Assembly: GCF_000283155.1 (NCBI RefSeq)
Contig: NW_004454193.1
Span: forward strand, 10,618,732 to 10,682,731
Length of the DNA: 64,000 nt
Origin: Ceratotherium simum simum
Taxonomy: Eukaryota; Chordata; Mammalia; Perissodactyla; Rhinocerotidae
Direction of reading: 5' to 3'
Positions 22,746 to 34,623 of this stretch are shown here, in pieces. A model generated the notes under the pieces. It ran no database searches and was not told where the DNA came from. It was given only the letters and a program-made list of their open reading frames with translations. Position 1 is the stretch's first letter. Every line of letters begins with the position of its first letter. Made by a program: the position numbers and the translations under genes.

Positions 22746-24305
22746 CAGTGTTTCCTCTGGAATGGAGGCATAGGGCATTAAAAAGCCTTCTGTCTTCAAG
22801 GAATAGGAGTTTTTTTGTGGTTGAAGCATGGAAATTGCTGGGAGAAGTGAAAGGAAATGTGAATTAAGCAGTAAATTGTACTAGATGGTGGAAAAGTCTT
22901 GAAGTCCAAGCTAAGAAATCCCAATGTAAGTTTCGCAGAATGCTAGTAGTCATATTTGTCTCAAAAATGTTATCCATCGACATATGCAATTAGAAGATTC
23001 TGACTATATCTCTTCCTCTTGGGCAACTGAAATACACATTAGCCTCTAAAGAGATCTGAGGATTCTTTTGGTAAGAAATCTGTTTACCTTGGTTTAACCC
23101 AGCATTTCCTCTACCTATTTGGCCAAGGAAACTTTTTATATAACATCTGATGATGTCCCACAGAAGGGTTTTGAGAAGTGCTCTTCTAGGCGATAAGGAG
23201 CCCCAATAGGTTTTTAACAAGAATGCGATATTATCCTATCCCAAATATAAAGGCATTCAACAAAGAAGCAAGAGAGTTAAGTTCAATATTTCAAAGGAAA
23301 GTACGGAGGGAAATACATCTGAAGTAGAGTGGACTCCTAGAACCATAGGGAGTCCCAAGATATTTTGAGAGGTTGATCTAATTGATCTCTGCCTGGAGTG
23401 GCAAAAATAGAGCTAGTTTGAATATTCTGGCTCTTGCCAGATACTTGGGTGCCTCTGGCCATTACCTCAACCTTGGGCAATGCTTAAGACAGACATCTCT
23501 CCTATCCTTTTCAGCCCCATCCCATTTGTCATTAGCCACTGAAGGTAAAGCAGAAAGAAATGGCCAGGGGCTTCTAGTATTAGAGAAGGAGAGACAAAAC
23601 CCTCAAGATTCAGGTTGACGTACATTCCTAAAAATTATGAAAATTTCCAAATGTCAAATAAGTTTTTAGAGTGATACTATCTTGAACAGAAGTCACAAAC
23701 TCCAAAGATTTGAGCTTCAATCTGAAGTCAAAAGTTGGAAAAATTGTATGTAATCCAAAATTAGTTAAATGGTCGCTTCTTTTAAATATCCAAGAAAAAT
23801 ATTTACTATTGCTCAGACTAACAAAGTATTAAACAGAGAGAAGAATTGACAGAGAGAAGAAAAACTTTATTTGTTATATTACTAATTATTTTATCCAATA
23901 CTTTTATTTATTATTATTGATTCAATAACAATTATTGAATAATTATTTATTATTGAATTTTATTTCTTATTATTGTTACTTTCTACTTGGCACATTGAAT
24001 CACGGAGAGGCCATCGGTGTGATGGTCAGGATGGTCAGGCAGGAAATGAAGGTAAGAAAGTGCACTTCCGTTAATTCTCCCCGGTCCTCATCACTTTTCC
24101 AACACTTCTTTACCAGTTCTTGTTGGCCCAGACAGAAACATATGGGGAGCATTTTTTGATCTTTTATGGTCAAAGAATCCTCACGATATGTTGTAGTTTA
24201 AAAGTTCAGGATACTACCTCCACCTCCCTACTCCCCAAATTAGTATATTTGAGGTTCTCATTATGTATTATCTAAAATAATAATTGTAATAATATCGATT
24301 ATTTT
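22746..24305. other. Intergenic, no gene seen
   Basis: Unique sequence with weak hints of an old hAT element near 23120-23205 (GTCCCACAGAAGGGTTTTGA then GAAGTGCTCTTCTAG). Frames at 22990-23220, 23382-23618 and 23935-24159 have no motif. Confidence 0.45.
23880..23985. repeat. A/T-only low-complexity block with inverted repeats
   Basis: Nearly pure A+T made of TTATTA and AATAAT units; ATTCAATAACAATTATTGAAT near 23920-23940 is a near-perfect inverted repeat able to form a hairpin. Confidence 0.75.
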
Positions 24306-24520
24306 TTTCCTGTTTTTGAGACACTCTGCTAAGCACTTCTTAGCATTACGTTATCTCACTTGACCCCCACAGGAACCTTATGAGCATAATTCAATTTCAT
24401 CTCTGTTTAAGACAAGAGAAAAATAAGGCTCAGAATTTGAGTAACTTGTTCAGATCTCAGAGCAAGGCAACAGCAGAGATGGGCTCCATATCATGAGTCC
24501 AAGCTGCTTTTAATTCACTC
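24306..24520 (-). mobile_element. MIR SINE, minus strand
   Basis: CTCTGCTAAGCACTTCTTAG, GTTATCTCACTTGACCCCCA, AGGAACCTTATGAGCATAAT, TAAGGCTCAGAATTTGAGTA and GGCAACAGCAGAGATGGGC are the complement of MIR in order, covering most of the 260-bp consensus. Confidence 0.85.
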
Positions 24521-24529
24521 CAAGCTTCT

Positions 24530-25025
24530 TTAACTTACAAGACCATTTATGATCTGACAGCCTCCCACTGCCCATCACTTCTCTAATTTAGTCTCCTTTG
24601 TTTCATTGCTAGAACGCTCCTCTCTGGAGGTCTCGTTGCTGTTCCTCCAATATGTCAAGCATGCATGTGCCTCAGGGAATCTGCACTTGTTCTGCCTGAA
24701 ATGCCTTCTCCCCAGAAATCTGTATGATTTGCATTTCTCTCCTCTTTTTGCTTAATTGACTGATCAGCTGTCATGCTCCCCCTATCATTCTGTCTCTAGA
24801 AGCCCCTCTCCTATTTCACCTGCTAAATGTTTGCCAATGGACATATAACCATTTCATATACTTGAGTTTCCCTTGCTTATTTTCTCTACCTTCTTTCCAA
24901 GAGTGTGTAAGCTCCCTGAAGGCAGGGACTTTCCCTATTTTATTCACTGTTGCACCCTCAGCACGTAAAACAGTGTTTGACAGATAGTAAGTACTCAATA
25001 AGTATTTGTTGAGTGAATTAATACA
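24530..25025 (+). mobile_element. L2 LINE, ~500-bp 3' fragment
   Basis: ACAAGACCATTTATGATCTG, TTGCTGTTCCTCCAATATGT, CAGGGAATCTGCACTTGTTC, TGCCTGAAATGCCTTCTCCC, AAGCTCCCTGAAGGCAGGGA and AGTACTCAATAAGTATTTGT are, in order, the final part of the L2 reading frame and the L2 3' end. The best-preserved L2 in the window. Confidence 0.9.
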
Positions 25026-25879
25026 TATTTTCTCTTATCTCATATTTACTGTCATCTATTTCAGTTTCTTTCCCATTTTCATAATTTTTAAAATTTATTT
25101 TTCATCTCTATAGCTTTATTACTGCAGTAAGAAAATCGATCTTTAAGTATTTTACTAAACAATAATCAACTATGACAAATAATCAGATATGATGGTTTTA
25201 GGGGTAAAATGAGACATGTTAGGAGTATAAGATATGGCAGATGTGTTTCGATGGTTAGGCAATCACATGTAGTCCTACAAAGCATGCGAGAATAGTCCAC
25301 TTCTGTTGCCTCTCCACCTTAGGCCTATAATTACAAATTTATTGGAATTGAGATGGGAAATTTTATATTAACCAAGCTGTTTTAAGAAGATGATGATTTT
25401 AAGTGAAGTTGAATTGTATTAAAGAATGTGGGTAGATGGGAAATAAAAAATAAATTAATGTATTTCCAAGAGTTACGTCTAGAAATAAATGTGAAAGGAA
25501 CACAAAAGCCCAGTGCACATGTACCCTGGATGCTCAAGGCAAGTTAAATAAAAAGAATCTCTAATGCACTCTATGCCTCCTATCAGCACTGACTGGATTC
25601 CTTTACACAAAAATAGAAAAAAATGCCTCTTTGTTATTAAAATATACTGAATGTATCCGCAAATCTTATTCTTCTCACCATGCATTTCCTCTGCTGTGAC
25701 TTACCACGTGCTTCGTGCTTTTCTTCGCTTTATCTTTGGTTGCCTCACTTCTTTTTCCTGCAAAAAAAAATAGTTGTACGTTCCCATTTCCTATATTCCT
25801 GTGAAGACTGACTTTATTTGGGTCCTTGTCATCCATGATCTAGAATATTGAAAGATTCTACCAATTCTTTTTCCTATCA
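25026..25879. other. Intergenic, no feature recognised
   Basis: Unique AT-rich DNA, no credible frame. Confidence 0.5.
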
Positions 25880-26355
25880 TCTGTTTCTTGACTTCCAGTC
25901 TATCCTGTAGATGCCATCAGAAATATCCTTGCAAAGCTTAGTATCTTCAAGGCTCTGCCATTATCTATGGAAACTCCCAAGCAGCATATTCAAAATTCTT
26001 AATGACCTGGCTCTATCTAACTTCTCACTTTCTTCCACAGATTAAATACTCTGATTATTCTGTACCAAGTGTCATTTCTAAAAGATGCCATGCAATTTGT
26101 TCATACAATTCCCTTTTTTGGAACGTTATTGTCTTCTTCTGATTCTCTTCAAGTATTACTTATTTATTTTTCATACCTAACTTGAAAGAAACTTCTTTCT
26201 TTGTTGGATTCTTTGCAGAATCAGAAATGATTGCATATATATCTTTTTTTCTTTGTAGATTTGTATTCAGGGACCACGTGAATTACAGCTTTGTTTCATT
26301 CACAATGTTTAGAATTGTGCCTCACGTACTGTTATAGCTCAGTAATAACTTCGTA
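25880..26355 (+). mobile_element. L2 LINE fragment, decayed
   Basis: ATGACCTGGCTCTATCTAAC, CTTCTCACTTTCTTCCACAG, and the end-like ATTCAGGGACCACGTGAATT with TTAGAATTGTGCCTCACGTA follow the L2 sense order. Divergence is high, so limits are approximate. Confidence 0.6.
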
Positions 26356-26365
26356 TTTGTCTCCA

Positions 26366-26870
26366 ATGTTTTGCTGCATAACAAAGAATACCAAAATTTA
26401 CTAGCTTAAAACAACTCACGTATTATGCCCAAAGATTTTGAGGTCAGGGATTCAGTCAGGGGACAAGGTAGAGCCCATTTGTGTTTCAAAAGGTCTAAGT
26501 CCTCAGCTGAGAAGACTAAAGGGCTGGGGGTTACATTCAATCATATATCTGGATTCTGGGCTGGGGTCACTCAAAACGAGGACTGCCCATCAAAGCATCT
26601 CAATATGGCTTGGCTTCCTCGCAACCTGGTGGCCTGAGGGAAGTCAGACGTCTTACCGCAGTTTAGGGCTCTTAGTACAAGTGTTTCAAAAACATGGAGG
26701 AAATCCAGATGCCTTTTATGAACCTGCACAGAAATCTTTCAGCATCTCTTCTGCCCTGCTCTGTGACTTTAAGTAGTCAGAGCCGAGATTCAAGGAGGGA
26801 GCACACAGATCCTGCCTCTGGTGAGTAATGGGAGGAGTATCAAAGAAGATGATAATACACATTACTGTTC
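26366..26870 (-). mobile_element. MaLR-type LTR, minus strand
   Basis: TGTTTTGCTGCATAACAAAG, TTTACTAGCTTAAAACAACT, GATTTTGAGGTCAGGGATTC, GGGCTGGGGTCACTCA and GATTCAAGGAGGGAGCAC, GGGAGGAGTATCAAAGAAG are the complement of an MLT1-type LTR ('...ttaagccactaagttttggggtggtttgttatgcagca'). The two overlapping frames at 26425-26776 read through it and are not genes. Confidence 0.7.
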
Positions 26871-26994
26871 TACATGTCGTGCTTTTTGTGTATAAAAATG
26901 AGTTTCTGTGAAATGGCCATGGACAAGATTCTATATTCAGTGAATGCAGACTCTTTTTTTCTTCTCTAAATTGCTGCTATGTTTGTAGTGCAAT

Positions 26995-27235
26995 AAAAGT
27001 AGAACAACACGGACTCTGGAGTAAGATAGGCCTGGGTTCAAATCTGGGCCGTGCAATTTGTCAGTATGTGGCATTGGATAAATTGAGCGACATATTTAAG
27101 CTTATGATTACTCGATTATGCAATGAAGATAACAATATCTCAAAGAATCCAGGTAAAGATTAAGTAATATAATGCACACACAGTAACGTGTCTGAAACAT
27201 AGTTGGCTCTAAATAAATATTAGTTCCCTTTGGCC
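26995..27235 (+). mobile_element. MIR SINE, near complete
   Basis: GACTCTGGAGTAAGATAGGC, CTGGGTTCAAATCTGGGC (tRNA-derived B-box region), TGTGGCATTGGATAAATTGA and the tail TAGTTGGCTCTAAATAAATA are in MIR sense order. Confidence 0.85.
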
Positions 27236-28204
27236 TTTCTTCCTCCAAATCAAGCCAGCAGTTATCTTGACATAAATATATTGAGGATAAAAATCTTCCA
27301 ATATGGGGCAAATATTTGAATTTACTAGAATAGACAAGGAATTCATAGGGAGTGCCAGGCAAAGACAGCACCTGGGAACTGACAGTAGTTTCATTTGACT
27401 GGAGAATGACTCTGGGCAGAGAGGGAGAAGCGATATGTCCAGAGAAATAGGCATGGGTAGGATTTAAATTTCGTATTGTCCTTTTATTTTTCGTATTGTC
27501 CTTTCATTTTTCCTATATTTATCCCAATAGACAATGATTTCAATTCTGTGTAATGGAAAGCCTTAGAGTCCTTATTAGAAGTAACATGGTAGGAGGCTCC
27601 TCAGTGGCCACAATGCCAAACAGTTGAGTTTCCTCTTTGTTCTTCTATAGATCCTCCAAATCATGACTCTGTGGGAAAGAACAACTGCAGGGTGCCCTGA
27701 ATATTAATCTCAGATCAGCAAGCTGATCAAGGAAGGGATATACTCTAGAGACACCCAGGAGGAAAATGACTCCAATTAATGTGACAGCTTATGATTATTT
27801 ATGTTATTATTTTCGTTTTTTTAAATTTCTTTTAAAGGGATTGATAACTTCATTTGAAACTGGAAGCAAATATATTCGACCTCTAAGTGGAGAATTGAAT
27901 AATGATTTTGGAAGATGTATTTCAAGTGGTGCTAAGAGGGCTTTTAATTATTCAGGGTTGGAGTTTTCATGGAGCACCCAGTGAGACCCTGCTTAATGCC
28001 CCACAGGAGGGAGATTGCCTTTTAATGGGACTAGTCAACACCATCACCAAAGTCACATTGTCTACTCATTATGCTATATGCATGTAATAATGATACTACA
28101 CCTGCATCGTATTCAGAAATATGTATGGATGAATTCCATTTATATATGTATGTTGGTGGTGTGTGTATAATATAAGTTGATAGAATATGTGTTAAGATAA
28201 TGCT
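27236..28204. other. Intergenic, no gene seen
   Basis: Unique DNA with a short tandem duplication at 27469-27508. Frames at 27766-27984 and 27902-28087 overlap in different phases without motifs. Confidence 0.5.
27469..27508. repeat. 20-bp tandem duplication
   Basis: TTTCGTATTGTCCTTTTATT is followed immediately by a second copy with one T to C change (TTTCGTATTGTCCTTTCATT). Confidence 0.85.
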
Positions 28205-28440
28205 GATGCTAATATAGCTTAGCTTATTCTGTGCCAGGCTTTATGTAGACATATGTTAACACATTTAATCCTCAAAAAGACTCTATGAGGTAGGTACTGT
28301 TGTCATCCCTTTTTAAGGAAAAAAAAATAAGGAAACTAAGGCACAGAGAGATTAAGTAACTTGCTCATTGTCACACAGATCATAAGTGGCAGAACTGAGA
28401 TTCAAATACAAGCAATCTGGTCCCAAAATGTAGGCATGTC
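28205..28440 (-). mobile_element. MIR SINE, minus strand
   Basis: TTCTGTGCCAGGCTTTATGT, CATTTAATCCTCAAAAAGAC, TATGAGGTAGGTACTGTTGT, AGGAAACTAAGGCACAGAGA, TAAGTAACTTGCTCATTGTC and ACACAGATCATAAGTGGCAG cover almost the whole MIR complement. Confidence 0.92.
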
Positions 28441-28448
28441 TGTATAAT

Positions 28449-28502
28449 AGTATATATGTATATGTGTATATATATATGTATATATATTTGTGTGTGTGCG
28501 TG
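28449..28502. repeat. TA/TG dinucleotide microsatellite
   Basis: Alternating purine-pyrimidine run of TATATATG, GTGTATATATAT and TTGTGTGTGTGCGTG. Sequences of this kind are often length-polymorphic and can adopt Z-DNA. Confidence 0.85.
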
Positions 28503-29555
28503 TTGGTTTGTTGGTTGTTGTGTGGGTAATGAATGTACAGCAAGGTAGATAGATAGAGACGCAGATAAAGTTAGATTTATAAATACAGGTGTGGCTATAA
28601 GGATACATCCCTCTTGCTTCCCTGACCTTAGTGTACTGTAGTAACTTAAAGTAGACATTTGAAATAGATCACTAGACCAGAATATTTTTAATGATATTTT
28701 ATTTGTCATGTACATTTAACGTGTCCCGTGAGTCAAGCAATGAATTAATTCAAGCTTGAAGCACAGACAAAATAAAGGAAACATTTTACAAAGATTTTAT
28801 AGTTTCTGGAATGGAAATAAATTTCCATCTTTTTGCTCTAGTTGCCCCTCCTTTCATTCTATCAACTACTTAAACAAATATAATAGAAAATCCTGAGGCC
28901 ATTTTCTTTGATTTTTCAAGATTTATACCACCATCGGTAAGTTTAGCATTATGATTTACAGAAGAAAGTTTCCTAATATTTACACTTCCTTGGCATTCAT
29001 TCATCTCATAGGGTCATAAAATGCCATGGTTAGTTATCTAGCATGTCCACTTAGTCTGCATGAAGGTGGTGATGCCAGACAGTCGCAAAGGGAGGGTGTG
29101 GGGAGAGATTAAACATGAAAATTTTCCATTTGATTTATTCCTATGCTTTGCAACCTATTTCTTTAAGATTATCGACACGGTAGTACAGCAAACATTGCAG
29201 TTAAAAAAGAATTCCTTAGAATTATTCCACCTGAGGGGAGAAGAATCTGGAATATTTGTCCTTCAACTCTCACCTATTATTGGCTGAGGGATAGTCCCTG
29301 GGGATGTCAAATTCTGCAATCCTGGTATCCTTATCACTAGCCAGGCTGCCAGAGAAATCCCTCAAGTGCTTTAGGAAGCTACAGTAAGTATGGGATGGGT
29401 GGGTCCTGACGAGACATGAGGGAGGCACCAATAGAATCTGCTACAGGTATTCTGCAACGTACCCTCCCCATCCCTGCATGATGCTCAATTATCACAAAGA
29501 TTTGGAGTTTACATTGACCCTCCCTTTGGAGAATTGTTATCTCATTAAGATTAAT
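28503..29555. other. Intergenic, no feature recognised
   Basis: Unique DNA. The Thr/His/Tyr-rich minus-strand frames at 28352-28715 only read the microsatellite and MIR. A 75-codon frame at 29060-29287 has no motif. Confidence 0.5.
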
Positions 29556-29705
29556 ATCTTATATATGGAATATGCTTTCCCATGCATTAGCTCATTTAAT
29601 TCTTACAGGAATGATATTCCTATTCCTATTTTAGAGTCAATGACACGGGACCTAAATAGTTTAACTGTGTTTCCAAGGACAAATAGCAAATGAAATATTA
29701 GAAGT
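29556..29705 (-). mobile_element. MIR fragment, minus strand
   Basis: CCCATGCATTAGCTCATTTA, ATTCTTACAGGAATGATATT and CCTATTCCTATTTTAGAG, then CCAAGGACAAATAGCAAATG keep the complement MIR order. Confidence 0.65.
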
Positions 29706-30000
29706 AAGACTTATCAAACTGAGAGTGCCTACACAGCATTTCTCCTTTGGAAACTAAGGAGTTTTCTTTAGGTTAGATTGTACCAAGGCTTTACCTCCTC
29801 AACCAGCACGGAAGGGTGGCAATAATCCTTGTGGAGACCAAAAATGTCAGCACCTCAATCCAAGCTGTCTTCAAAGATTAAAGGGTTCCTTGGTGGAGAA
29901 CATTCTCAAAAACAACAATGAAAGCTTTCTCAGGGAAGTTCCATGGAAAGAAGAACCTAATTAACATCTGGTGGAAGTAAATTAAGGACCTCTGGTGTAA
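29706..30000. other. Intergenic spacer
   Basis: Unique sequence, nothing recognised. Confidence 0.45.
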
Positions 30001-30200
30001 AGGCAATGAGGTGACATGGAAAATACATCGGGTTGAGGAGGCAGAGACCTGGTTCTAATGTAGTCTCTGCCATCAACCAGCTGTGTGGCATGGATTAAGT
30101 CACTTGTCCTCAAGAAGCCTCAGGATCCTCATTTATAAATGGAGCTCTTTGTACTTAAAGTGTATTTTCAGACTCTAAGGAGAGAAGTGACATTACATTT
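30001..30200 (+). mobile_element. MIR SINE
   Basis: GGAGGCAGAGACCTGGTTCT, TCTGCCATCAACCAGCTGTG, GGCATGGATTAAGTCACTTG and CTCAGGATCCTCATTTATAA follow the sense MIR from its tRNA-like head to the 3' half. Confidence 0.8.
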
Positions 30201-31859
30201 AAGTAGTAAATTGCTTTATGAATGTGAATGGTTATATGTATTTTGAGAGAACCCAGCCCTTTGGAGTATTCATGTAGAATGTCTTGGGTAGTTAGACTTT
30301 TCTACACTGGATTGACCCTCATTAAACTCCACTTTTAGGAAAGTCTGTCTCTTTCCCTCTCTCTTCCATCCTCCCCTCTGTCCCTCCCTGATGCTCCTTC
30401 TCTCCCTAGCTTAATTTCCCTGTCTTCTGGTTCTGTACTAGTGAAAGAGAACCACAATATTGACTTCTCACCCACATTTGGCTATTATAATGGCTTTTTT
30501 CCCCAAGAAAATGATTACTCACCCAATTAAAGTGAACACTTGGAGGAAATAATAGTTGAAATGCTCCATATTTTTAGGTTATGCTGGAAAAAAGAAATGA
30601 ATTGAGTCTTTTCTTCAGGTCAGTGTGCTTGAAAAGAAATAATGCTTAATGGGTTCAGTCAAAGTCAGCCTGGAAATTTGCCTACAATTTCTTGTCAGAC
30701 AGTAAATTACAGAAGTAGCTGATCACCACACATACTCAGTGACTCACCAATACAGAGAAGCCAATGACAATGTAGGGGGAAATAACCAAAATGTATATCA
30801 CGTTTATTCCACTCAGAACCAAATTGATTTTTAACATTTATTTTTTCCCTAGTTAAGTTTCAATTTATCTGCGAGTCTGTCAAGATGACGGAAACTCATT
30901 TAGAATCCATGAAGACAGCTGACAGAAAGTACATTAAAAATTAGATTTTGAATTCAAAGAATGCAAGCTTTAAATCACTATAGTCAAGTTAGTGGGACAA
31001 GATTGATACTAGATGCTATTTTGTTCATGTTATTAAGGAAGTATTCCAGCCTTGAAGAGACCTTGTCACTACATAGCTTCTATCTATGTAAATAAGAATG
31101 AAGTGAATATATCTGTCGTCAATGATAAAAACCATCCACTGCCTCAAAGCAACAGGCTAGATCATATAAGGAGGATGCTAAAAGTTGGAGGAGCTCTTAG
31201 AGGTCATATATGCCTAATGTCCTCATTGTGTATATGGGAGAACTGAAGCCCCACGGGAGAAGGTTAGCAGGTGTATTATAGATGCACGGACTTTTTAATT
31301 TAAAGCAAGTAGTCTGAGTAAGGACCCAGCCACTATCTAGATAGGTGACTTTGGGAAAGACTCTGGACCACTCTAGCCATCGTTGCAGAGGGCATTCATT
31401 TCCTGTGTGTTTGTATTTAATCTGTTTAGTGTCCATTCCACTTTCCTTAAGCATGTCACTTCATTCTTGGGGAACTACTCTTTCTCATTGCGTGTGTTCT
31501 TGATGAGACTTTCCATTCAGTTATTTTGCCAACTCAGGCACACAGAGTGAGTTCTTGATGCAAAGACAACCAGCCTCTCCCTACAGGGAAATGAACTCCT
31601 GAGAGATACAAATATAGAAAAGACGTAGAACTGATTTATTCCGATAGAGTCAACCTGAAGACACTACCCGTTTGTCTGGTTGCCCTAACTGCCAAAACTC
31701 TCCTCGGTTTTCTCCTTCCAATATCTGATTTTCTCTGTTCTTCACTTCTATGATCTACCTTATAACATTTCATTAGCTCCCATTTTTAACGTAATTGTAG
31801 TGGTCCTGTTGCTTACAGCCAAAAAACTCCAACTGATATATTTATACACGTAAGGTGGG
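30201..31859. other. Intergenic, no gene seen
   Basis: Unique DNA with a C/T-rich tract at 30345-30432. The segment at about 31795-31840 (GTGGTCCTGTTGCTTACAGC then AACTCCAACTGATATA) resembles the end of an LTR on the plus strand but is too short to call. Frames at 31052-31246 and 31197-31454 lack motifs. Confidence 0.45.
30345..30432. repeat. Pyrimidine-rich low-complexity tract
   Basis: TCTGTCTCTTTCCCTCTCTC followed by CATCCTCCCCTCTGTCCCTC and similar; few purines over 88 nt. Confidence 0.7.
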
Positions 31860-32791
31860 GATAATTATACTTTACTCACAAAGGTAGTATCATAGTTTTT
31901 CATAAAATAATGGGTAGTAAAACTACTGGCATGGAGAACAAAACTTAAAAGGAACCCAAAAAATATTGTTTGCTTAGCTTTAAGATATTTCCTGTGTGAT
32001 CTCATCTTTATTCCTGGATTCTGATGAGATGCTTGAGGGAATCCATGGCTCCCCTGCTTAATCTCTTCAAGGAACCCTCTGTGTGAGGGGATACTCTCAC
32101 CTTTTGATCTTTTTGAGGCTCTAGCTGATGGTTGTCCAACTATACCCTTGGCTTTCTCTTCAGAGCACACTTTCCTAACAAGGTATCTTCTAGTTTTAGC
32201 GTCTTTTGCAATCCAAATAGGCTGAGAATTTCCTGAATTATCAAGACCTGGTTCCTTTTTGTTTAGCAGTTCTTCCTCAGTTTCTCTCTTTCCCCTCACA
32301 TTTTACTATCAGCAACAAAAAGAAATCCCACAACACCTTCAACACATTGCTTGGAATTCTCAGCTAAATACCCAAGTTTATTTACAAATTCTGCTTTCCA
32401 CATAATTACAGGACAGAATTCATCTGGACTTTCTGTCACTATGTAACGAGGATCTCCTTTCCTCCAGTCCCAAAATCATGTTCTTCGTTTCTTTCTGAGC
32501 CCTCAGCAGCAGTGCTTTTAACATTCATATTTCTACCGACATTCTGTTTATGACATGTGGATTCGCTAAGATAACGGACTTTCTCTCTCATGCTCTTAAC
32601 TTCCTTCTGAGCCCTCACCAGCAGAGCCTTTAATGCCCGTATTTCTACCAAGAGTCTGTTTAAGGTAATTGGCTTTTTCCATCCTACACCTCAAAATTCT
32701 TTCAGCCTCTATTCATTACCCAATTCCAAAGCGACTTCTGTGTTTTAGGTATCTGTTACAATAGCACCCCATTCTCAGGTACCAAAATCTA
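31860..32791 (-). mobile_element. MaLR (MLT1-type) internal region, minus strand
   Basis: Reading the minus strand directly downstream of the LTR at 32792-33510: AGATTTTGGTACCTGAGAAT, GGGGTGCTATTGTAACAGAT, CTTTGGAATTGGGTAATGAA, GAGGCTGAAAGAATTTTGAG and CTGGTGAGGGCTCAGAAGGA are the start of the internal region of MaLR endogenous elements (ERVL-related, non-autonomous, no env). The 144-codon minus-strand frame at 31865-32299 and the 70-codon frame at 32439-32651 fall here and are best explained as remnants of, or chance frames in, this region rather than a host gene. No 3' LTR was recognised to the left. Confidence 0.75.
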
Positions 32792-33510
32792 CATTCGTTT
32801 CCTGTGGCTGCTATAACGAATTACCACAAACTTCGTGAATTAAAACAACAGAAATTTCTCTCATAGTTCTAGAGGCCAGAAGTCTGAAATCAGTGTAACT
32901 GGGCTGAAATCTGGATTCCAGTAGAATTGCACTCTGTCTGGAAGCTCTAAGAGATAAGGTTTCCTGCGTTACCAGCTTCCAGTGGCTGCTCGCCTTCCTT
33001 GGCTTGTGGCCGTGTAGTTCCAATTTCTATCTCTGTGGCCACATTCTCCTTTTCTGCTGTGTCAAATCTCCCTCTATCTTTCTCTTATAAGGACACATGT
33101 AATTGCATTTAAGACGCACCTGGGGGGCCGGCCCGGTGGCGCAAGTGGTTAAGTGCGCGCACTCCACTGCAGCGGCCCGGGGATCGCCGGTTCGGATCTC
33201 GGTGCTTGTCAGGCCATGCTGTGGAGGCGTCCCATATAAAGTCGAGGAAAATGGGCATGGATGTTAGCCCAGAGCCAGTCTTCCTCAGCAAAAAGAGGAG
33301 GATTGGCAGATGTTAGCTCAGGGCTGATCTTCCTCGCAAAAACAGAAAAAAAAAGACGCACCTGGATTATCCAGGGTAATCTCTCCATTTCAAGATCCTT
33401 AACTTAATTACCCCTGCAAAGTCCTTTTCTGTTCATATAAGGTAACATTCACAGACTCTGGGCATTAGAACATTGACATCTTTTGGGGGGCCATTATTCA
33501 GCTGACCACA
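32792..33510 (-). mobile_element. MLT1-type LTR, minus strand, split by an ERE
   Basis: On the plus strand it reads TTCCTGTGGCTGCTATAACG, AATTACCACAAACTTCGTGA, ATTAAAACAACAGAAATTTC, TCTAGAGGCCAGAAGTCTGA down to GGGCCATTATTCAGCTGACC, which is the complement of an MLT1 LTR ending '...gtttgtggtaatttgttacagcagc'. The ERE at 33124-33352 splits it. With the adjacent internal region this is a partial provirus of about 1.4 kb plus the SINE. Confidence 0.88.
33124..33352 (+). mobile_element. ERE SINE, short-bodied, 13-bp perfect target duplication
   Basis: Inserted in an MLT1 LTR. Head GGGGGCCGGCCCGGTGGCGC, GGTTCGGATCTC B-box region, CCCATATAAAGTCGAGGAAA, two GATGTTAGC modules, CTTCCTCGC and an A-rich tail. 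AAGACGCACCTGG at 33111-33123 and 33353-33365 match exactly, although the site includes a CpG that would decay quickly, so the insertion is young. The body lacks about 15 nt before the GCTTGTCAGGCCATGC segment relative to 5368-5613. Confidence 0.97.
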
Positions 33511-34161
33511 TGCTTGCGGTAACCTTCTTGGTTCTGCCTACTCCAACTCCATACAAAGTGATTTCTGTAACTGGCCCCAGTGTAATCCTTTGGGACCTCT
33601 AAAATTTAGCTGACTGAAAGAATTTCATGTAGAAGAATACACAACATTTAAATTCTAAATTTTGTTAAAGGGTTTTATTTACTCAGAGTAACTCTTGTTA
33701 ATATGGAACCAGATGATGATTTAATACACACACACACCTGCCTAAATAGCATACTATAAAACTTCCTCACTCTTAAAATTTTTAATTTTACAAGAATCAG
33801 TTGAGAATATGCATTAATCTGTAGTAAAGCTTATAGGAGTTTTTCAATAAAAGCTTTTATTTGAAGATGACAATATTTTATTTAATTGGAGATTGACTGA
33901 ACCAATCCATGCAATGGAAATTACATAGAATTTTACCATTCCATGCAATTGGACATTATCATATTCAAATATGATAAAGGATAAGGGAATGGATTCTAAT
34001 ATCTTTCCAATTTCTTTATTTCTAGATAATTGATGCAAATTCTTAATCTATTTCAGATATTAAATTGTTTTTCTACTTTAATCTGAGATTCTCTTCATTT
34101 CTTTCAATACACAAGCTGAACATCTGAGTTTCTTGTCCCACAATTTTCAACACAAGGTCTA
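33511..34161. other. Intergenic spacer between two LTRs
   Basis: AT-rich unique DNA with a short (CA) run at 33726-33737. No gene. Confidence 0.5.
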
Positions 34162-34623
34162 TGTGTTTCCTCTTTCTGTTATATCAAACTACCACAAAGT
34201 TAGTGGCTTAAAGCAACAAATTTATTCTCTATGGTTCTGGAAGTCAGAAATCTAAAGTGAGTTAACAAGGCTGTACTCTTTCTGGAGGCTCAAAGGGATT
34301 ATCTATTTCTTTGTCTTTTCTATCTTAGAGGCTGCCTGCATTCCTTGGCTTATGGTCCCATTCTCCTCCCAGAAGCATAGCATCATCCAATCTCTCTCTC
34401 TTCTGTCATCACATTGCTTTTTCTGACTCTGACTTTCCTGTCTCCCTTTTATAAAAACTCTCTGATTATATCAGGCCCAGGTGGATAATCTAGGATAATC
34501 TCTATATCTCAAGATCTTTAATCACATCTGAAAAATCCCTATTACCATGAAAAGTAACATATTCCCAGATTCTGGGGGTTAGGATGTGAACATTTTTGGG
34601 GGACAATTATTCGGCCTACCACA
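34162..34623 (-). mobile_element. MLT1-type solo LTR, minus strand
   Basis: TGTTTCCTCTTTCTGTTATA, CAAACTACCACAAAGTTAGT, GGCTTAAAGCAACAAATTTA, GGTTCTGGAAGTCAGAAATC, TGGATAATCTAGGATAATCT, and GGACAATTATTCGGCCTACC are the full-length complement of an MLT1 LTR (~460 bp), end to end, with no internal region attached. Confidence 0.88.

Noticed and set aside
23060..23240. Possible hAT-type element (GAAGTGCTCTTCTAG end)
   Set aside because: Only a weak single-end resemblance and no inverted partner or 8-bp duplication.
28352..28715. His/Thr/Tyr repeat-containing minus-strand frames
   Set aside because: They read a TA/TG microsatellite and an adjoining MIR.
31865..32299. 144-codon minus-strand frame, the longest in the window, rich in Lys/Glu/Ser
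   Set aside because: It lies directly in line with an MLT1 LTR and recognisable MaLR internal sequence on the same strand; no host-gene domain is visible, so a host gene is unlikely.
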